DNA from: UBA7396 sp034676185
Lineage (GTDB): Bacteria; Patescibacteriota; Gracilibacteria; BD1-5; UBA6164
Length of the DNA: 64,000 bases
NCBI GenBank assembly: GCA_034676185.1
Contig: JAUCCN010000004.1
Coordinates: 1-64,000, forward strand
Direction of reading: 5' to 3'
Below are positions 23,827 through 35,329 of this stretch, piece by piece (the stretch's first letter is position 1; every line of letters starts with the position of its first letter). The notes under the pieces are model-generated. The model did not search any database. It was not told the origin of the DNA and saw only the letters and a program-made list of their open reading frames with translations. A program made the translations under genes and the position numbers.

Positions 23827-25173
23827 TTAAAATGAACTACAATTTTGTTCTAAACTTTCACTAGAAGTGGTTTTATTTTTTATACATAATACTTTTTTTC
23901 TAAAAATTTCAAATAATTCTATTGAATTTAGTTTATTATCAAGTATATTTTTTACTTCTCTATCATAAATACTTTTTATTCATTTATTAAAAGTAGTGAG
24001 CTCTAAGTTAGCATTATAAAAATCTTTATATTTGATAGTGAATCCTTCTTTTATATTTTCTTCTCATCTCGTAGCCATAAGTCAGAGTTGAGTTGGCATA
24101 TAATAATTAAAAATTTCTAAATATTTTTTTTGTCCGTCTGGTGAGTAAAAATATGTCATAAGATCTTGTGCAGTTGTGGATTTTAGAGAGTTTTTATTTA
24201 TTACAAAATAATTGTAATTGATAAGAAGTTTTCCACTATTTTCTTTGTACATAGGAAATATTTCTGCTCTGAGAAAGTTTCTATTAAATCATTTTTTCTC
24301 TATTTCATCAAGCATTCTTGGATATCCAATTACCATTTGAATATCTCATTTGCTAAAAGCATCAAGATTATTTTTATTATCTGTGAGAAGGCTTTGGAAA
24401 AGTTCATCATATTTATTATCTTGTCTTTCATCTCAAAATCTGATGTAATTTGATAAAGATGATTTTATACTATTCCCACTCGCATCTTGTAGATTTTTTA
24501 TATCATCAAGAAGAAAAAATTGGGTAATAATATCTTCGGCTTTGTAAACAGTAGATCCATTTCAAATACCAATTCATATTTTTCCAGAATTTTCTCTTAA
24601 TTCTCTTACTACTTCATTTATATAAGCCCAAGTTGAAAGAGTTTTTCCTTTTATTTCTCTGAAATTATAAAAAATTCATAAATTTTCATATCAAAGAGGA
24701 ATTCCAGCAAGAAATTCTACTTCTTTATCATCAACTTTTGTTTTTCTGATAAGATCATTTGAAAATACTAAATCGTAATTTTTTCTAAAATCATCAGGAG
24801 AAATAAGTGTTGGGTCAATTCATGATATTTGAGACTCAAATATAAGAGAATCATTATTATTTACCATAAACATATCTGGGGCTTCTTCTCTTAAAAATGC
24901 TCCAATAAGAGCATTATAATACTCTTCATAATCTCCAAAAGAAACGATATTGAAATTGGTATTTTTATAAGCGGTATTTACAGATTTAAAATCATTTAAA
25001 AAAGTATTAAATTTTTCTTTATTATCTTGTAAAATCCAAAGTGTAAAATCTCAAGAAGAAGATGAAGATCTATTTTTTGTTTCTCAAGTGCTTGAAAGCA
25101 ACATGAAAATACTTATAAAAAATATTACTAAAACAATTCAAATTATAAGAAATATTATTTTATTTTTATTCAT
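23827..25173 (-). CDS. Membrane-anchored extracellular solute-binding protein
   Basis: A 448-residue family-1-like solute-binding protein of ABC importers. An N-terminal membrane anchor (residues 5-27) is followed by a Ser-rich linker and the fold pattern FTLGILQDNKEKF, DMFMVNNNDSLIFESQ, GIPLGYENLGIFYN and DIQMVIGYPRMLDEIE that recurs in sugar-binding proteins. There is no lipobox Cys, so it would be held by the uncleaved helix. No permease or ATPase gene lies next to it. It starts 28 nt after the HIT-protein gene, in an operon with the coiled-coil and hemW-like genes. Confidence 0.75.
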
Positions 25174-25201
25174 AAAAAGGTTGGTAAAGTGATAAAAGTT
25201 T

Positions 25202-25519
25202 TTATATATTACTTAAAAGATGAAGATGAATATGCATAACTTCTTGTCCTCATTTTTCTCATACATTAAAATGAAGTTTATATCCTTGTTCAATTTTTAA
25301 GTCTTTTGCTACTTTTTTTGCAACAAAAAACATTTCAGCAATGAGTTCTCTATCAGATTCTTCAATATCATTAATAGTGGGAATTTCCTTTTTTGGAATA
25401 ATAAGCAAATGAGTTTTTGCTTGAGGATGAATATCTTTGATAACAATAATATTATCCTGTTCATAGATAATATCGCTTGGGATTTCTCTTGTAATAATCT
25501 TTGTAAATATGCTAGTCAT
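25202..25519 (-). CDS. HIT (histidine triad) family hydrolase
   Basis: A 105-residue Hint-type protein that hydrolyses nucleoside phosphoramidates or related adenylates. The fold shows FTKIITREIPSDIIYE at the N-terminus, IIVIKDIHPQAKTHLLIIPK in the middle, and the triad HIHLHLL at residues 96-102. The two glycines just before the triad are partly TGA (EKGGQEVMHIH). It is the first gene of the minus-strand run that ends at hemW. Confidence 0.93.
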
Positions 25520-25911
25520 AATTAGGATTTAGTAATAAACATTTTCTATACTTTTATTGTCATTTAATTCAATATGTTTTTTTAAAATATTATTTTGCAC
25601 TACGATAAAAAATCATATTATTCAAAAAATAACGAGTCAAAAAAAAATAATATTTGTTATATTATGTATATTTGTACTTATATTTTTAAAATTTGATATA
25701 TTGAGTTTTTTTATTATAAAAAAGAGCCAAATACATCATAAGAAAAAAATATATATTCAAATTCAAAACATAAATTTTACTTTTTTTAAAAAATAGTATA
25801 ATCAAATATGGTATTTCTACTCAATGCAAAGTATAATTTTTTTATTTTTTTTTGCAAATTTTTAAAAAATAGTGTAAAATACTTCTATTATTACTTTATA
25901 ACTTTTATAAT
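25520..25911. other. Intergenic region with divergent promoters, no convincing gene
   Basis: This stretch of 392 bases is extremely AT-rich. A TTG-started plus-strand frame (25557-25796) would give a 79-residue Lys/Ile/Phe-rich protein with one hydrophobic segment, and the minus strand has a 50-residue frame over the same bases. Neither has a recognisable feature beyond low-complexity composition, so I call no gene. The right end carries the promoter of the 25912 gene. Confidence 0.6.
25852..25880 (+). promoter_or_regulatory. Promoter, TTGCAA-N17-TAAAAT
   Basis: TTGCAA (25852-25857) and TAAAAT (25875-25880, preceded by TG) are separated by 17 nt. The start would lie about 25 nt before the ATG at 25912. 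Confidence 0.6.
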
Positions 25912-26286
25912 ATGGCTGAAATAAAACACAATGGAAAGATTTTTTATATTTCAGATGACATACAAGCTGAGTATCCAGAGCTCATTAAATTGATTTTAGC
26001 AACGGAGAGTATGGATGATGAAGAAAGACAATATTGGTTTGATATTATTGCTTCAATGAATGATTCTCAAATTGATAGATTATTTAATATTTTAGAAACA
26101 GAAAGAAGAAAATTAGAAGAATTAGAATTAAAATATCAGGAAGAAATTAAATCTCTTAATGAAAAACATCTTATTGAATGGCAAGAATTTCAAACTCGTG
26201 ATGCGAAGAAAAAAATTGCTCAAGCTGAAAGAGAGGATAAAGAAGAAAATCCTGATGATGTACTTAAAATGCTCAATTCATTATAA
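25912..26286 (+). CDS. Small charged helical protein, function unknown
   Basis: A 124-residue acidic, cytoplasmic-looking protein. It starts MAEIKHNGKIFYISDDIQ and turns into a long Glu/Lys-rich coiled coil (residues 60-105). No TGA codon is used. It has its own promoter and terminator and precedes the glyS T-box leader. The family was not recognised. Confidence 0.82.
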   Translation: MAEIKHNGKIFYISDDIQAEYPELIKLILATESMDDEERQYWFDIIASMNDSQIDRLFNILETERRKLEELELKYQEEIKSLNEKHLIEWQEFQTRDAKKKIAQAEREDKEENPDDVLKMLNSL

Positions 26287-26312
26287 GAAACTTAAAAAGA
26301 GTTTCTTTTTTT
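26286..26312 (+). terminator. Intrinsic terminator
   Basis: A 7-bp stem (AGAAACT/AGTTTCT, 7-nt loop) followed by a T run starts in the stop codon of the 25912 gene. Confidence 0.75.
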
Positions 26313-26313
26313 C

Positions 26314-26341
26314 TTGATTTTTTAAAAATATTTTATATACT
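26314..26341 (+). promoter_or_regulatory. Promoter of the glyS T-box leader, TTGATT-N16-TATACT
   Basis: TTGATT (26314-26319) and TATACT (26336-26341), 16 nt apart, place the start near 26348. That is exactly where the putative Stem I begins. Confidence 0.6.
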
Positions 26342-26347
26342 TCTTGT

Positions 26348-26522
26348 AAGTTTATTCTTTCAGGTGTGGAAAACCTAAGTATATAAAGAAAAACTTCATA
26401 TAAAAGTGCTTGAACTTTTTCAAGAACTTGGGTGGAACCGTCCAAATAATTAGGAATTATAAATGAGAAATTAAAATGGACCCCAAGGCAATAATTCATC
26501 GAATTTGCCTTGGGGCTTTTTT
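26348..26522 (+). promoter_or_regulatory. T-box riboswitch upstream of glycyl-tRNA synthetase
   Basis: The leader has the T-box sequence GGGTGGAACCG (26430-26440). The antiterminator can be drawn in the classical form: helix A1 CTTGGG (26427-26432) with CCCAAG (26482-26487), bulge TGGAACC (26433-26439), helix A2 GTCCA (26440-26444) with TGGAC (26477-26481). The competing terminator is CCCCAAGGCAA (26481-26491) with TTGCCTTGGGG (26505-26515) and a T run. TGGA in the bulge is complementary to UCCA, the 3' end of a tRNA with discriminator U, as in tRNA-Gly. A short Stem I (26348-26360 with 26385-26396) and a Stem III hairpin (26409-26424) precede it. The specifier codon is not certain; GGT at 26363 and GGA at 26368 are the Gly triplets in the loop. 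Confidence 0.88.
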
Positions 26523-26555
26523 GATGAGAAATATTTATATTTTAATGTATTGTCT

Positions 26556-27980
26556 ATGAGTACAAAAGTGGAAATGAAAGATATTGTAAATCTTTCACAA
26601 GCAAGATGATTTGTGTATCCAGGAAGTGAAATTTATGGATGACTCGCTAATTCTTGGGATTATGGACCATATGGGTCACTTTTAAAAGAAAATATTAAAA
26701 ATCTTTGGATTAAAGCCTTTGTTCAAAAAAGAACAGATATGATGTTACTAGATTCATCAATTTTACTTAATCCAAAAGTTTGGGTTGCATCAGGTCATGT
26801 TGGATGATTTTCTGATCCATTAATCGATGATAAAAATACAAAAGAAAGATTTAGAGCTGATAAATTACTTGAAGATTTAATTGAAAAATTAGCTGATAAA
26901 GCTTCAGATTTACAAGAAAAATACGGAGTTTCAAACTTAATTCCAGAATCTTGGTCACTTGAAAAACAAACAGAAGTGATGAGATGAGAAAAAGTAAAAA
27001 ACCCAAATACTTGAGAAGTATGAGATTGGACAGATGCAAAAAAATTTAATTTAATGTTTAGAACTTCTCAATGAGTAACAGAAGATTCATCTTCAACTAT
27101 TTATTTGAGACCAGAAACAGCACAAGGAATATTTGTTGATTTCCCAAATGTACTAAGAACTTCAAGAAGAAAAATTCCTTTCGGAGTTGCTCAAGTTTGA
27201 AAAGCATTTAGAAACGAAATTACTCCAGGAAATTTTATTTTCAGAACGAGAGAATTCGAACAAATGGAAATAGAATATTTCTGCGAACCAGGAAAAGATT
27301 TAGAAGTACATGCAGAGTGGAAAAATGCTTGTAAAAATTTCCTTATTTCGACTCTTTGAATAAAAGAAGAAAATATTAGAATGAGAGATCACGACAAGGA
27401 CGAACTTTCTCATTATTCAAATGCAACAACTGATATTGAATATAAATTTCCATTTGGTTGGTGAGAATTATGGGGAATTGCTGATAGAACAGATTTTGAT
27501 TTAAAAGCTCATATGAGTGAATCAAAACAAGATATGAGTTATTTTGATCCAGTAAATAATAGAAAATATATTCCATATGTAATTGAACCTTCAGTTTGAT
27601 TAAATAGACTTTTCTTAACTGTTTTAGCAGATGCTTATACAACTGATGGAGAAGGGGAAAATACAAGAACTTATTTAAAATTAGATCCAAAAGTTGCTCC
27701 AATTAAAGTTTGAGTTTTACCTGTGGTCAAAAAAATCTGAGAAGATGCAAAACAAGTATATGCTCAATTATCAGAAGACTTTGTATGTGAATATGATGAA
27801 GTTGGAACGATTGGAAAAAGATATGCAAGATTTGATGAAATTGGAACTCCATTTTGTGTAACTATTGATAGTGATAATTTTGCAAATGGAAAAGTGACAG
27901 TGAGATTTAGAGATACTATGGAACAAGAAATAGTTGAACTTTCTGAATTAAATGATTTTTTAAGAAAAAAGATGAAATAA
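26556..27980 (+). CDS. glyS: Glycyl-tRNA synthetase, homodimeric type
   Basis: A 474-residue class II synthetase that charges tRNA-Gly. It is the single-chain (alpha-2) type, shown by GSEIYGGLANSWDYGPYG (residues 23-40), SGHVGGFSDPL, the motif 2 region FRNEITPGNFIFRTREFEQ (about 218-236), GWGELWGIADRTDFDL and the motif 3 region IEPSVGLNRLFL. A C-terminal anticodon-binding domain (PIKVGVLPVVKK and on) follows. Six or more of these invariant glycines are TGA codons, which is direct evidence for UGA = Gly. In such a cell this enzyme must also charge the tRNA that reads UGA. It is controlled by the T-box just upstream and ended by a strong hairpin. Confidence 0.97.
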
Positions 27981-27981
27981 A

Positions 27982-28012
27982 AAACTTCCTGAAATTTTCA
28001 GGAAGTTTTTTA
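27982..28012. terminator. Bidirectional terminator between glyS and the CDF gene
   Basis: A 12-bp stem AACTTCCTGAAA and its complement with a flanking T run on each strand. It serves convergent genes; the CDF stop codon lies in its right flank. Confidence 0.85.
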
Positions 28013-29020
28013 ATTTATTTCTAAATCAATATATTTTATTTTTGGAAATTCTTCGGTAAGTTCTTTTTCAAGCTGATTAATTTTTTGTCACATGACTCTT
28101 GGAACCAGATTTGCATAATAAGAACAAAATTTTACAAATTCTATGTAATCATCTTTTATATCTTCGTATTCTTTTTCAAACATTCCATTTTTATTGAGAT
28201 CTTTCGAAAGGGCTGCTCAGTTAAATTCTATCTCACATTTTATAATGAAATTTTTATCATCAAGCATTTGAGATTTAAAGTTTAATACTTTATCAACGAG
28301 TTCATGAGATTCTAAAAAATCTACTATTTCATTTTTTAAATCAATTTCAATTGATTTTCAAATAAGATAATGTTTATTTTGAATAATCAGAAATACAGCT
28401 ACTACTCAAAGCATAACTCCAATAATAATAGAACCAATTCCGTCAAAATATAAAATCCCTGTTGTATGAGATAAAAATATACAAAGTATTGCTATGAGTA
28501 CTCATAAAACTGCAATAGAATCTTCTAAAATAACAGCTAAAGAAGCATTATCGGAATTTTTTATAGATTCAATTAGTCCATCTTCTTTATTATAAATACT
28601 TTTTAATGCGATAAAAAGTGTGATAGATTCTACAATAAAGGCAATTACTAAAATAATTAATGACCAAGTTACATTTTCAATTGCTTTTGGATGCAAAAGA
28701 ATTTCTACTCCATGATAGATAGTAATTCATGCTCAAATAAAGAATATTCAACAAGCTGAAATAGTTGCCCGGAAATATCTTTCTTTTTTATATCAATACG
28801 AATATTTTTGGTCTTCTTTTTTGGATGATTTTTTGATTCAAACCATGAGGAGTACTTGATTCATAGTATCAGCAAAAGAGTGTATTGCTTCTGAAAATAA
28901 ACTTCCAGATCCAGATGCTATAAATCAAATAAATTTTAAAATAGTAATAAAGAAATTTCAAATAATTGCTGATAAAACTGCAACAAATCATGAATTGGGG
29001 GCGGGTCAATCTACTGACAT
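28010..29020 (-). CDS. Cation diffusion facilitator transporter (SLC30A9-like)
   Basis: A 336-residue CDF-family metal/proton antiporter. Residues 35-60 contain ASGSGSLFSEAIHSFADTMNQ, the signature with the HxxxD metal site in the second membrane helix. KKERYFRATISACGIFFIGAGITIYHGVEIL is typical of the SLC30A9-like branch. Five to six membrane segments (to about residue 210) are followed by a cytoplasmic domain (LIGKSIEIDLKNEIVDFLES...). The transported metal (Zn, Fe, Mn or Co) cannot be told. It follows the RNA methyltransferase gene with 48 nt between them. Confidence 0.9.
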
Positions 29021-29068
29021 AAATAAGGTTATAAATATAAAATAATATGTGGCATTGTATATTTTGTT

Positions 29069-29812
29069 TTATGAAAGTCAAGATTTTCCTTTCATATTGT
29101 CTAAAATAATAGCTGTTGCAATTCAAGCATTGAGACTTTCAGCTTGTCAAAATCTAGGGATAGTTATTTTTCTTGTTATAAGTTTTTCTATTTCTTGTGA
29201 AATTCCATTACTTTCATTTCCAATAACAAGAAAACAATTATTTTTAAAACTTATTTTATGCACATTTTCTCCATCCATAAATGCTCAATAAATAGGAAAA
29301 TTTTGATTTTGTAAATAATTTTTTATATCTGTGTAAAATAATTGAATTCTTGTAAAACTTCACATTGTTGAAATAATTACTTTCGGATTGTAAAAATCAC
29401 AAGTATTTTGAGATGAGATTATTTTTTTTACTCAATACCAATCAGCAATTCTTATAATAGTTCCAAGATTTCCTGGATCTTTTATTTCATCAAGTACTAA
29501 AATAATTTCATTGTTATTTTCTAGTTTTATATTTTCTTTTTGTTTTACTATTGCTATTCCATCAGTATTTGTTTGAAGAGTGGAGAGTTTTGTAATTTCT
29601 TCTCATTTTAATATTTCATAATTATATTTTGAAAGAAGATTTCTATTTTCTATAAAAAAATTCTCACTTATAATAAGCAGTTCAGTTTGAAAATCAGAAT
29701 GTAATAATTCAATAAGACTTTTTTTTCATTCCACTAAAAATTTTTTTTCTTCATTTCTTTCTTTTTTATTATGAAGAGATTTTATGTATTTAACTTGGTT
29801 TTTTGAGAGCAT
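29069..29812 (-). CDS. SpoU/TrmH-family RNA 2'-O-methyltransferase
   Basis: A 247-residue SPOUT methyltransferase acting on rRNA or tRNA ribose. The N-terminal substrate-binding part (IKSLHNKKERNEEKKFLVEG) is followed by motif 1 VLDEIKDPGNLGTIIRIAD, motif 2 FLVIGNESNGIS and motif 3 AESLNAGIATAIIL, which form the knotted SAM site. The N-terminal domain suggests a 23S rRNA enzyme, but the target nucleotide is not determinable. It starts 10 nt after the ABC-F stop codon, so the two are cotranscribed translation-related genes. Confidence 0.92.
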
Positions 29813-29822
29813 AATTATATAG

Positions 29823-31535
29823 TTATTTTTTTCTCCTTGTAAATTTATCCTTAATTCTTTTTGCTTCCTTTTCTCAAAGTTTTTCCAAAAGTACCATATC
29901 CATTTCAGCAGATTCATCAAATAAATTCATTTCAATATCTATTCCGTGCTCAAGTTTATATCTATAATCTTCATAATTTCCGTAACTTATGGTAAGTTCT
30001 CAGTCACGAATTATCCACATAATTTCAGCAATTTTATTCACAAAATATCTATCATGAGAAATAAATAAAACAGTTCCTTTATATTTTGAAATAGACCTTT
30101 CTAAAGATTCTCTTGAATCATAATCAAGATGATTGGTTGGTTCATCAAAGATTAAAAAATTTGACTCTTTTTGTCATAAGATAGCAAATAAAACTTTTGA
30201 AATTTGTCATCCAGAAAGATATTTTACTGGTTTATCAATTGCTTCTTTTTCAATAAGATAATATTTTAAATATCAAATAAGAGTTTGATCTTCCATATGA
30301 ATTGCGTGGTGCAAAAAATTTTCTCTGATAGATTTTTCTTTGTCCAGCTCTTCATGAAGTTGAGAATAATAAATAATTTTTACTCATTTTCATCTGGTAA
30401 ATATTCCATCAAGAGTCTCTAATTGTCACATAATTGTTTTTAAAAAAGTTGATTTTCAAACTCCATTTTCTCAAACAATTCAGACTCTTTGTCATTTATT
30501 TAGATAGAGTTCATTTATGAAAAAAAGAGGTTCGGTTCTTCCAATAAACACTTCTTTAAAATACAAAATTCTCTCATTTTCATCTCAAATATAATCAAAG
30601 AAAAATTTGGGAGTTGGAGGAATATATGGTTTATTAAGTTTTTCAAGTCTATCAAGTGCTTTTTCTCTACTGGCAGCAAATCCTGCACGACTTCCAGCTC
30701 TAAAACGATTAATAAGATTTTCTTCTTTTTTGATAAACTCTTGTTGTCTTTCCCACTCAGCCATTTTCTTTTCTTCAACTTTACCTCTTTCCTCAACATA
30801 TTTTGAATAATTGCAGTGATAAAAATTGATTTGTCTTGCTGGTTGAAGTTCAAAAGTTTTCTTACATGTTTTATCAAGAAATTCTCTATCATGGGAAATA
30901 ATGAGATATCCATTTCACCACTTATTTTGTAAATATCATTCTAACCATTCTACCGATTTCATATCTATAAAATTTGTTGGTTCATCAAGACAAAGTATGT
31001 CTGGTGATTCTACAAGTATTTTGCAAAGTGCTACTTTTGTTCTTTCTCAACCTGAAATTTCATCTAATTTTCTATCAAGTAAATGAAGTATTTGCATACC
31101 ATTTGCTACATTGTGAATTTGATTGTTATAATTATACCCACCAATATTATTAAAAGTTTCAAGCAGAGAAGTATATTTTTCTATTACTTCCATATTTTCT
31201 GGATTTTCTGCCATTTCTTGTTCTATTTTTGTGAGTTCTTTTTCAGCAAGAATAATATCTTTAAATCCTTCTTTTATTTCTTGTCTGACTGTTTTTCACT
31301 CATCATTTGAATATATTTGAGAAAGATATCCAATAGACATATTTCAAATATTTTCTAAATTTCCATCAAAATCTTTTATTTCTCAAGTAATTATTTTCAT
31401 AAGAGTTGTTTTTCCTACTCAATTTCCTCAAACAAGTGCTATAGAATCATTTTCATTCATAATAAAGTCAATATCTTTTAAGATGACATTTCCATCTACC
31501 TCATATTTATTAACTTTTATTCTTAAGTGCTTCAT
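29823..31535 (-). CDS. ABC-F family ATPase (ribosome-associated)
   Basis: A 570-residue soluble protein with two ABC domains and no membrane segment. The first Walker A is GGNGVGKTTLMK (about 36-47), with signature SGGERTKVAL and Walker B ILCLDEPTNFID. The linker between the domains (about 220-300) is long, basic and helical, as in ABC-F translation factors. The second domain has GENGVGKSTFLK, LSGGQISKVLFA and LIFDEPTNHLD. TGA encodes key glycines in both Walker A loops and both signatures. The subfamily (EttA, Uup or antibiotic-resistance type) cannot be fixed. It is the first gene of the ABC-F, SpoU, CDF run. Confidence 0.93.
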
Positions 31536-31561
31536 TTTTTCTTTTATTATAAGTTTTTATT

Positions 31562-31590
31562 TTGCAAAAAAGCAATTTTTTTGATATAAT
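31562..31590 (+). promoter_or_regulatory. Promoter, TTGCAA-N17-TATAAT
   Basis: TTGCAA (31562-31567) and a perfect TATAAT (31585-31590) are 17 nt apart, 28 nt before the ATG of the MFS-like gene. This is the clearest example of the TTGCAA promoter type in the window. Confidence 0.75.
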
Positions 31591-31618
31591 ATCTAAAAAT
31601 ATATTTTAATCAAAATTT

Positions 31619-33160
31619 ATGAGTAATTTTGTAACGATTGAAAGCGAGGAAAATAAGATAAAACTCAATAATTTATATAATGTTTGAATTTTTATAGGAT
31701 TTACTTGGATACTCTTTCATTTTACTATTATCTTCTTTTTCTGAATGGTACTTGAATCAATTTTACTCGTTTGACTTTTTTTGTGAATTTGAAATTTTGT
31801 TGCACTTCTTTTAGATATTCCTATTTGAGTTTTACAAAAATATATTAAACCAAAAATATTTTTAGTGATAGGAATTGTGTTTATGATTATTGTGAGTTTT
31901 ATTTTTATGAAATTTGTTTATTTATACGATATTTGAGGAGAAAATGTATGAAATGGTATTATTGAAAAAACAATATCTTTTTTATGAGAATTTTTAAATG
32001 ATTCGGCTAATATTATCTTACTTCTTTTTTCAGCTTGTTTATATTGAGTTATAAAAGAAAGCTTTGATGTGACGATTATTAGTTATATTTTTAATAATTC
32101 AACTCCTGGAGAATATGCAAGTATTTTATCAAAATACAATATTTATAATGGAGGAGGTTCTATGGTATGACTTGTTTTTGCCTGAATTTTCCTTGCATTT
32201 AATATGAAAATAGCCGTATTTGTTTTTATCATCATCATTCTTTGATTTTTATGGTTTATTTGGACTTATTTTGATAATAAAATAGAAACTATTGATTTTG
32301 AAGGAATCAAAAAAATAAAACTTGATGTTCTTAAAAATGATTTGCTCCATAAAAAAGAAGAAATTATTGGAAAAATAAATACAAAAAATCTTATAGAACT
32401 TTCTCGTCAATCAAAAGTAATTTTACTCAAACCTATAGAAATAAAAAAATCCATTAATTTTAAAGAAATTTATGAATATTCAATAAGTTGATTTCAAACT
32501 TTTTCTAAAATATTATTTCAGATGCCAAGAAATGTAATTATTTTATGGTTTCTTGCTCTTATGATGCAATACGGGTTTTGGGATACTTTTGTAGCGACAT
32601 ATTTAGTTGATTTTTTGGAAGAAGTTTTAAATTTTAATAGTTGAGATTATGTATTACAACATACGAAATGACTGATTACTGGATATGTACTTTTAGGAAT
32701 ACTCGTAATTCCAGCTTTCCTATTTCAGCAATTTTTTATTGAAAAATCAAAAACATATGGAATTTTTAAAGTTATTATGTTTGGAAATATTCTTTCAGCA
32801 ATATCGTTAATATGTTTATGAACTTTTGACGGACTCTATATGTCTATGTTATTTGGTATTTTAAATAGTATTGGATATGCTGCTACTATGCCACTTGCTC
32901 AAGCAACATTTTCTTGAATATATAATGAAGAATATGCGAAAAAATATAATCTAAAAGAAATTGATACTACTGTTTCAGCTGCCCCACTAAAAATAGTTAT
33001 TAATACTACAAATGTAATAGGATTATTATTTGGATCACTTTTAGTGAAAATATTTGGATTTAATGGTTTTTTTGTGATTTTTGGAATATTAATATTTAGT
33101 TTTTTTGTATTTAGTTATACAAAAATGAGAAAAATTTTATGAGAGTTTAGTGAAAAATAA
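31619..33160 (+). CDS. MFS-like polytopic membrane transporter
   Basis: A 513-residue integral membrane protein with about 11-12 hydrophobic segments. Two groups of helices are separated by a hydrophilic stretch (residues 220-275, GIKKIKLDVLKNDLLHKKEE). The pattern fits the major facilitator superfamily: helices around FGMVLESILLVGLFLGIGNF and later FGNILSAISLICLG. TGA glycines are common inside the helices. The substrate is unknown. It lies divergent from the ABC-F gene. Confidence 0.72.
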
Positions 33161-33239
33161 AAAAAATCTACTTTTTTGGTAAAAAACTCTCTATTTTATT
33201 CAATACATTTTTTCCAAAAGAAAGTTTTGGAAAATTCTT

Positions 33240-33278
33240 AAAAAATACTATAATTTTGAAAATTATAGTATTTTTTAA
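33240..33278 (+). terminator. Intrinsic terminator after the MFS-like gene
   Basis: An 18-bp perfect inverted repeat (AAAAAATACTATAATTTT and complement, one-base loop) ends 13 nt before the next start codon. Confidence 0.75.
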
Positions 33279-33290
33279 ATTATAAATAAA

Positions 33291-35258
33291 ATGAAAAAAA
33301 TAAACATATTTTTTATGTGTCTTTTCTCTAGTATGCCTTTTTTTGTAAATGCTGATTTAGTGTATCCAATTCAAGAAATGAGTAAAGTAGAATGTAGATT
33401 TCAAAATTTTTCTACTCTTGGGAGTGATTGTAAAATGCAATTACCAATATTAAAAACTTCTGATTATTTAAAATATAAAAATGATTATAATCTCTATAGG
33501 AGAGTGTATACTATTTTATGGGGAGCTACATATAATTATGGTTGGGATATTTGAAACTGAGGACATCAGTGAGTTGATATTGCAACAGCTGAATGAACTC
33601 CAGTATATTCTATTTTTGAGTGAAAAGTAGTACAAGCTTGATTTTTAGCTGGACGGTGAAATACAGTAAAAATAGAACATACTATTAATGGAAGAAAAGT
33701 GTATTCAAATTATTCACATATGTCAAAAATAGATGTATCAGTATGACAAGTTTTATCAACAAAATCAAAAGTATGAGAGGTTGGAAATACTGGGAATAGT
33801 ACAGGAAATCATCTTCATTTTCAAATAGATTTAGCTACTTCAGGAAAATGACCTTGGTATCGGTCAAGTTGTAGCGAAAAAAATTATGATACAATTGTAA
33901 ATACAAGTGTATGTTTTTCACAACTTAATACTAATACAATAGATCCACTTTTATTTTTAGAAACAAATGGTGCTGTGGTAAAAGCAACAACTGTTAATAA
34001 ACCAGCAACTCAAGTAATTTCTCAACAATGAATGTTATCAAGAGAAGAAATTTTAAAAATAGAAATTGCAGACTTTTTAAAATCATACAATGTTCAAGTA
34101 AAAATATTAAATACTTGAGCTAATATAGAACTTGGTAAAAAAGGAACGTTTAGAATTACTGTTATTGATAAAAGAACAAGAAAACCATTTACTGGAAGTT
34201 TTCCTGGAGATATGAACTTTAAATATGACAATAAAAGATTAGATATTTTCCCAACAGGAATCTTACAAATAGATAATGGAAGTAGAGATTTTACCATCAC
34301 ACCAAAAATAGCTGGAAAATCAAGTATAGATATTTATATATGAGAAACATTTTTTAAGAAAATAAATTTTTGAGTATTTGATACATCAAAACAAATTGTT
34401 CCAAAACAAGCAGTGTATTCTGTTTCAACAAATAATGTTGTATCAGAAACAAAAAAATGAGTATTTTATTTTAAAGATAATTTCTGACTTAATATTTTAT
34501 GAGTAAATTTTAATGGAAAATATACTTTAAAATCAAATGATAATTCTATCAGTTTTTGTATAAAAAAAGTTTCTACACTTTGAGATTTGAATAGAATATA
34601 TAATACAAATTGTAGAGATGAACAATTAAGAGATCAAATAGAATTTAGTGCTCAAGATGTTCTTTTATGAATTATAGTTTTTAATTATAAACTCAAAGCT
34701 CAGGGAAGTAGTAATTTAATGATAGTTAATTCTCAAGGACAAACTATTTCTACAAAAACATTAAATGGAACTCTTCCTATTGATTTACAAGTACTTCATC
34801 CTTATTATAATGATGTTCTTTCTATTTTAAAGCTATGACTTGCAACAGGAGTGAATAAAGGATATTTTCTCCCAGATAGAGATTTAACAAGAGAAGACGG
34901 AATTGGGTTTTTAAGAAATTATCTAGAAAGTAAATATAAAAATTGCTCTCAAATTGATTGTAAAGCCTTGTATAGTGAAGCACTTCTTTGATTGAATAAA
35001 GAAATAAATGATAAATATTCTTATTTTACTCGTGCAGAATATTTACAACTTATTGGGAAATATGCTCCATTAGATGAATATAGATGAAATGATTTTGTAG
35101 TATTTAGAGATTTAGAATGAACGAATTTAGAATATTCAAAAAATATTTTGAAATCATCTACATGGAATGATTATTTCGGACAAACCAGATATTTTCAACC
35201 AACAAAAATAATTACCAGATGAGAGTGAGCTTTTTTGATAAATACTTTATTTAAATAG
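33291..35258 (+). CDS. Secreted M23 (LytM) peptidase with SLH-like C-terminus
   Basis: A 655-residue exported protein. The signal peptide (MKKINIFFMCLFSSMPFFVNA) is followed at about 85-180 by an M23 zinc metallopeptidase domain with GGHQGVDIATAEGTPV (zinc ligands His and Asp) and GNHLHFQID (HxH). This domain cleaves peptidoglycan cross-bridges or serves as a divisome activator. A middle beta-rich part (260-420) is unassigned. The C-terminal part (about 500-655) has SLH-type motifs: VNKGYFLPDRDLTREDGIGFL and a second, YFQPTKIITRGEGAFL, suggesting attachment to the cell surface. The stop is TAG. It precedes dnaX by 71 nt. Confidence 0.88.
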
Positions 35259-35329
35259 GAAAGGGAATTTCATTTTGATTTTTCCTATAAAGAGATATAA
35301 TAAAAACATTATAAGAATTATTTTTTACT

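Noticed and set aside
25557..25796. Possible 79-residue small membrane protein started by TTG
   Set aside because: Low-complexity Lys/Ile/Phe composition, no ATG, and an equally plausible frame on the other strand; it is probably random open AT-rich sequence.
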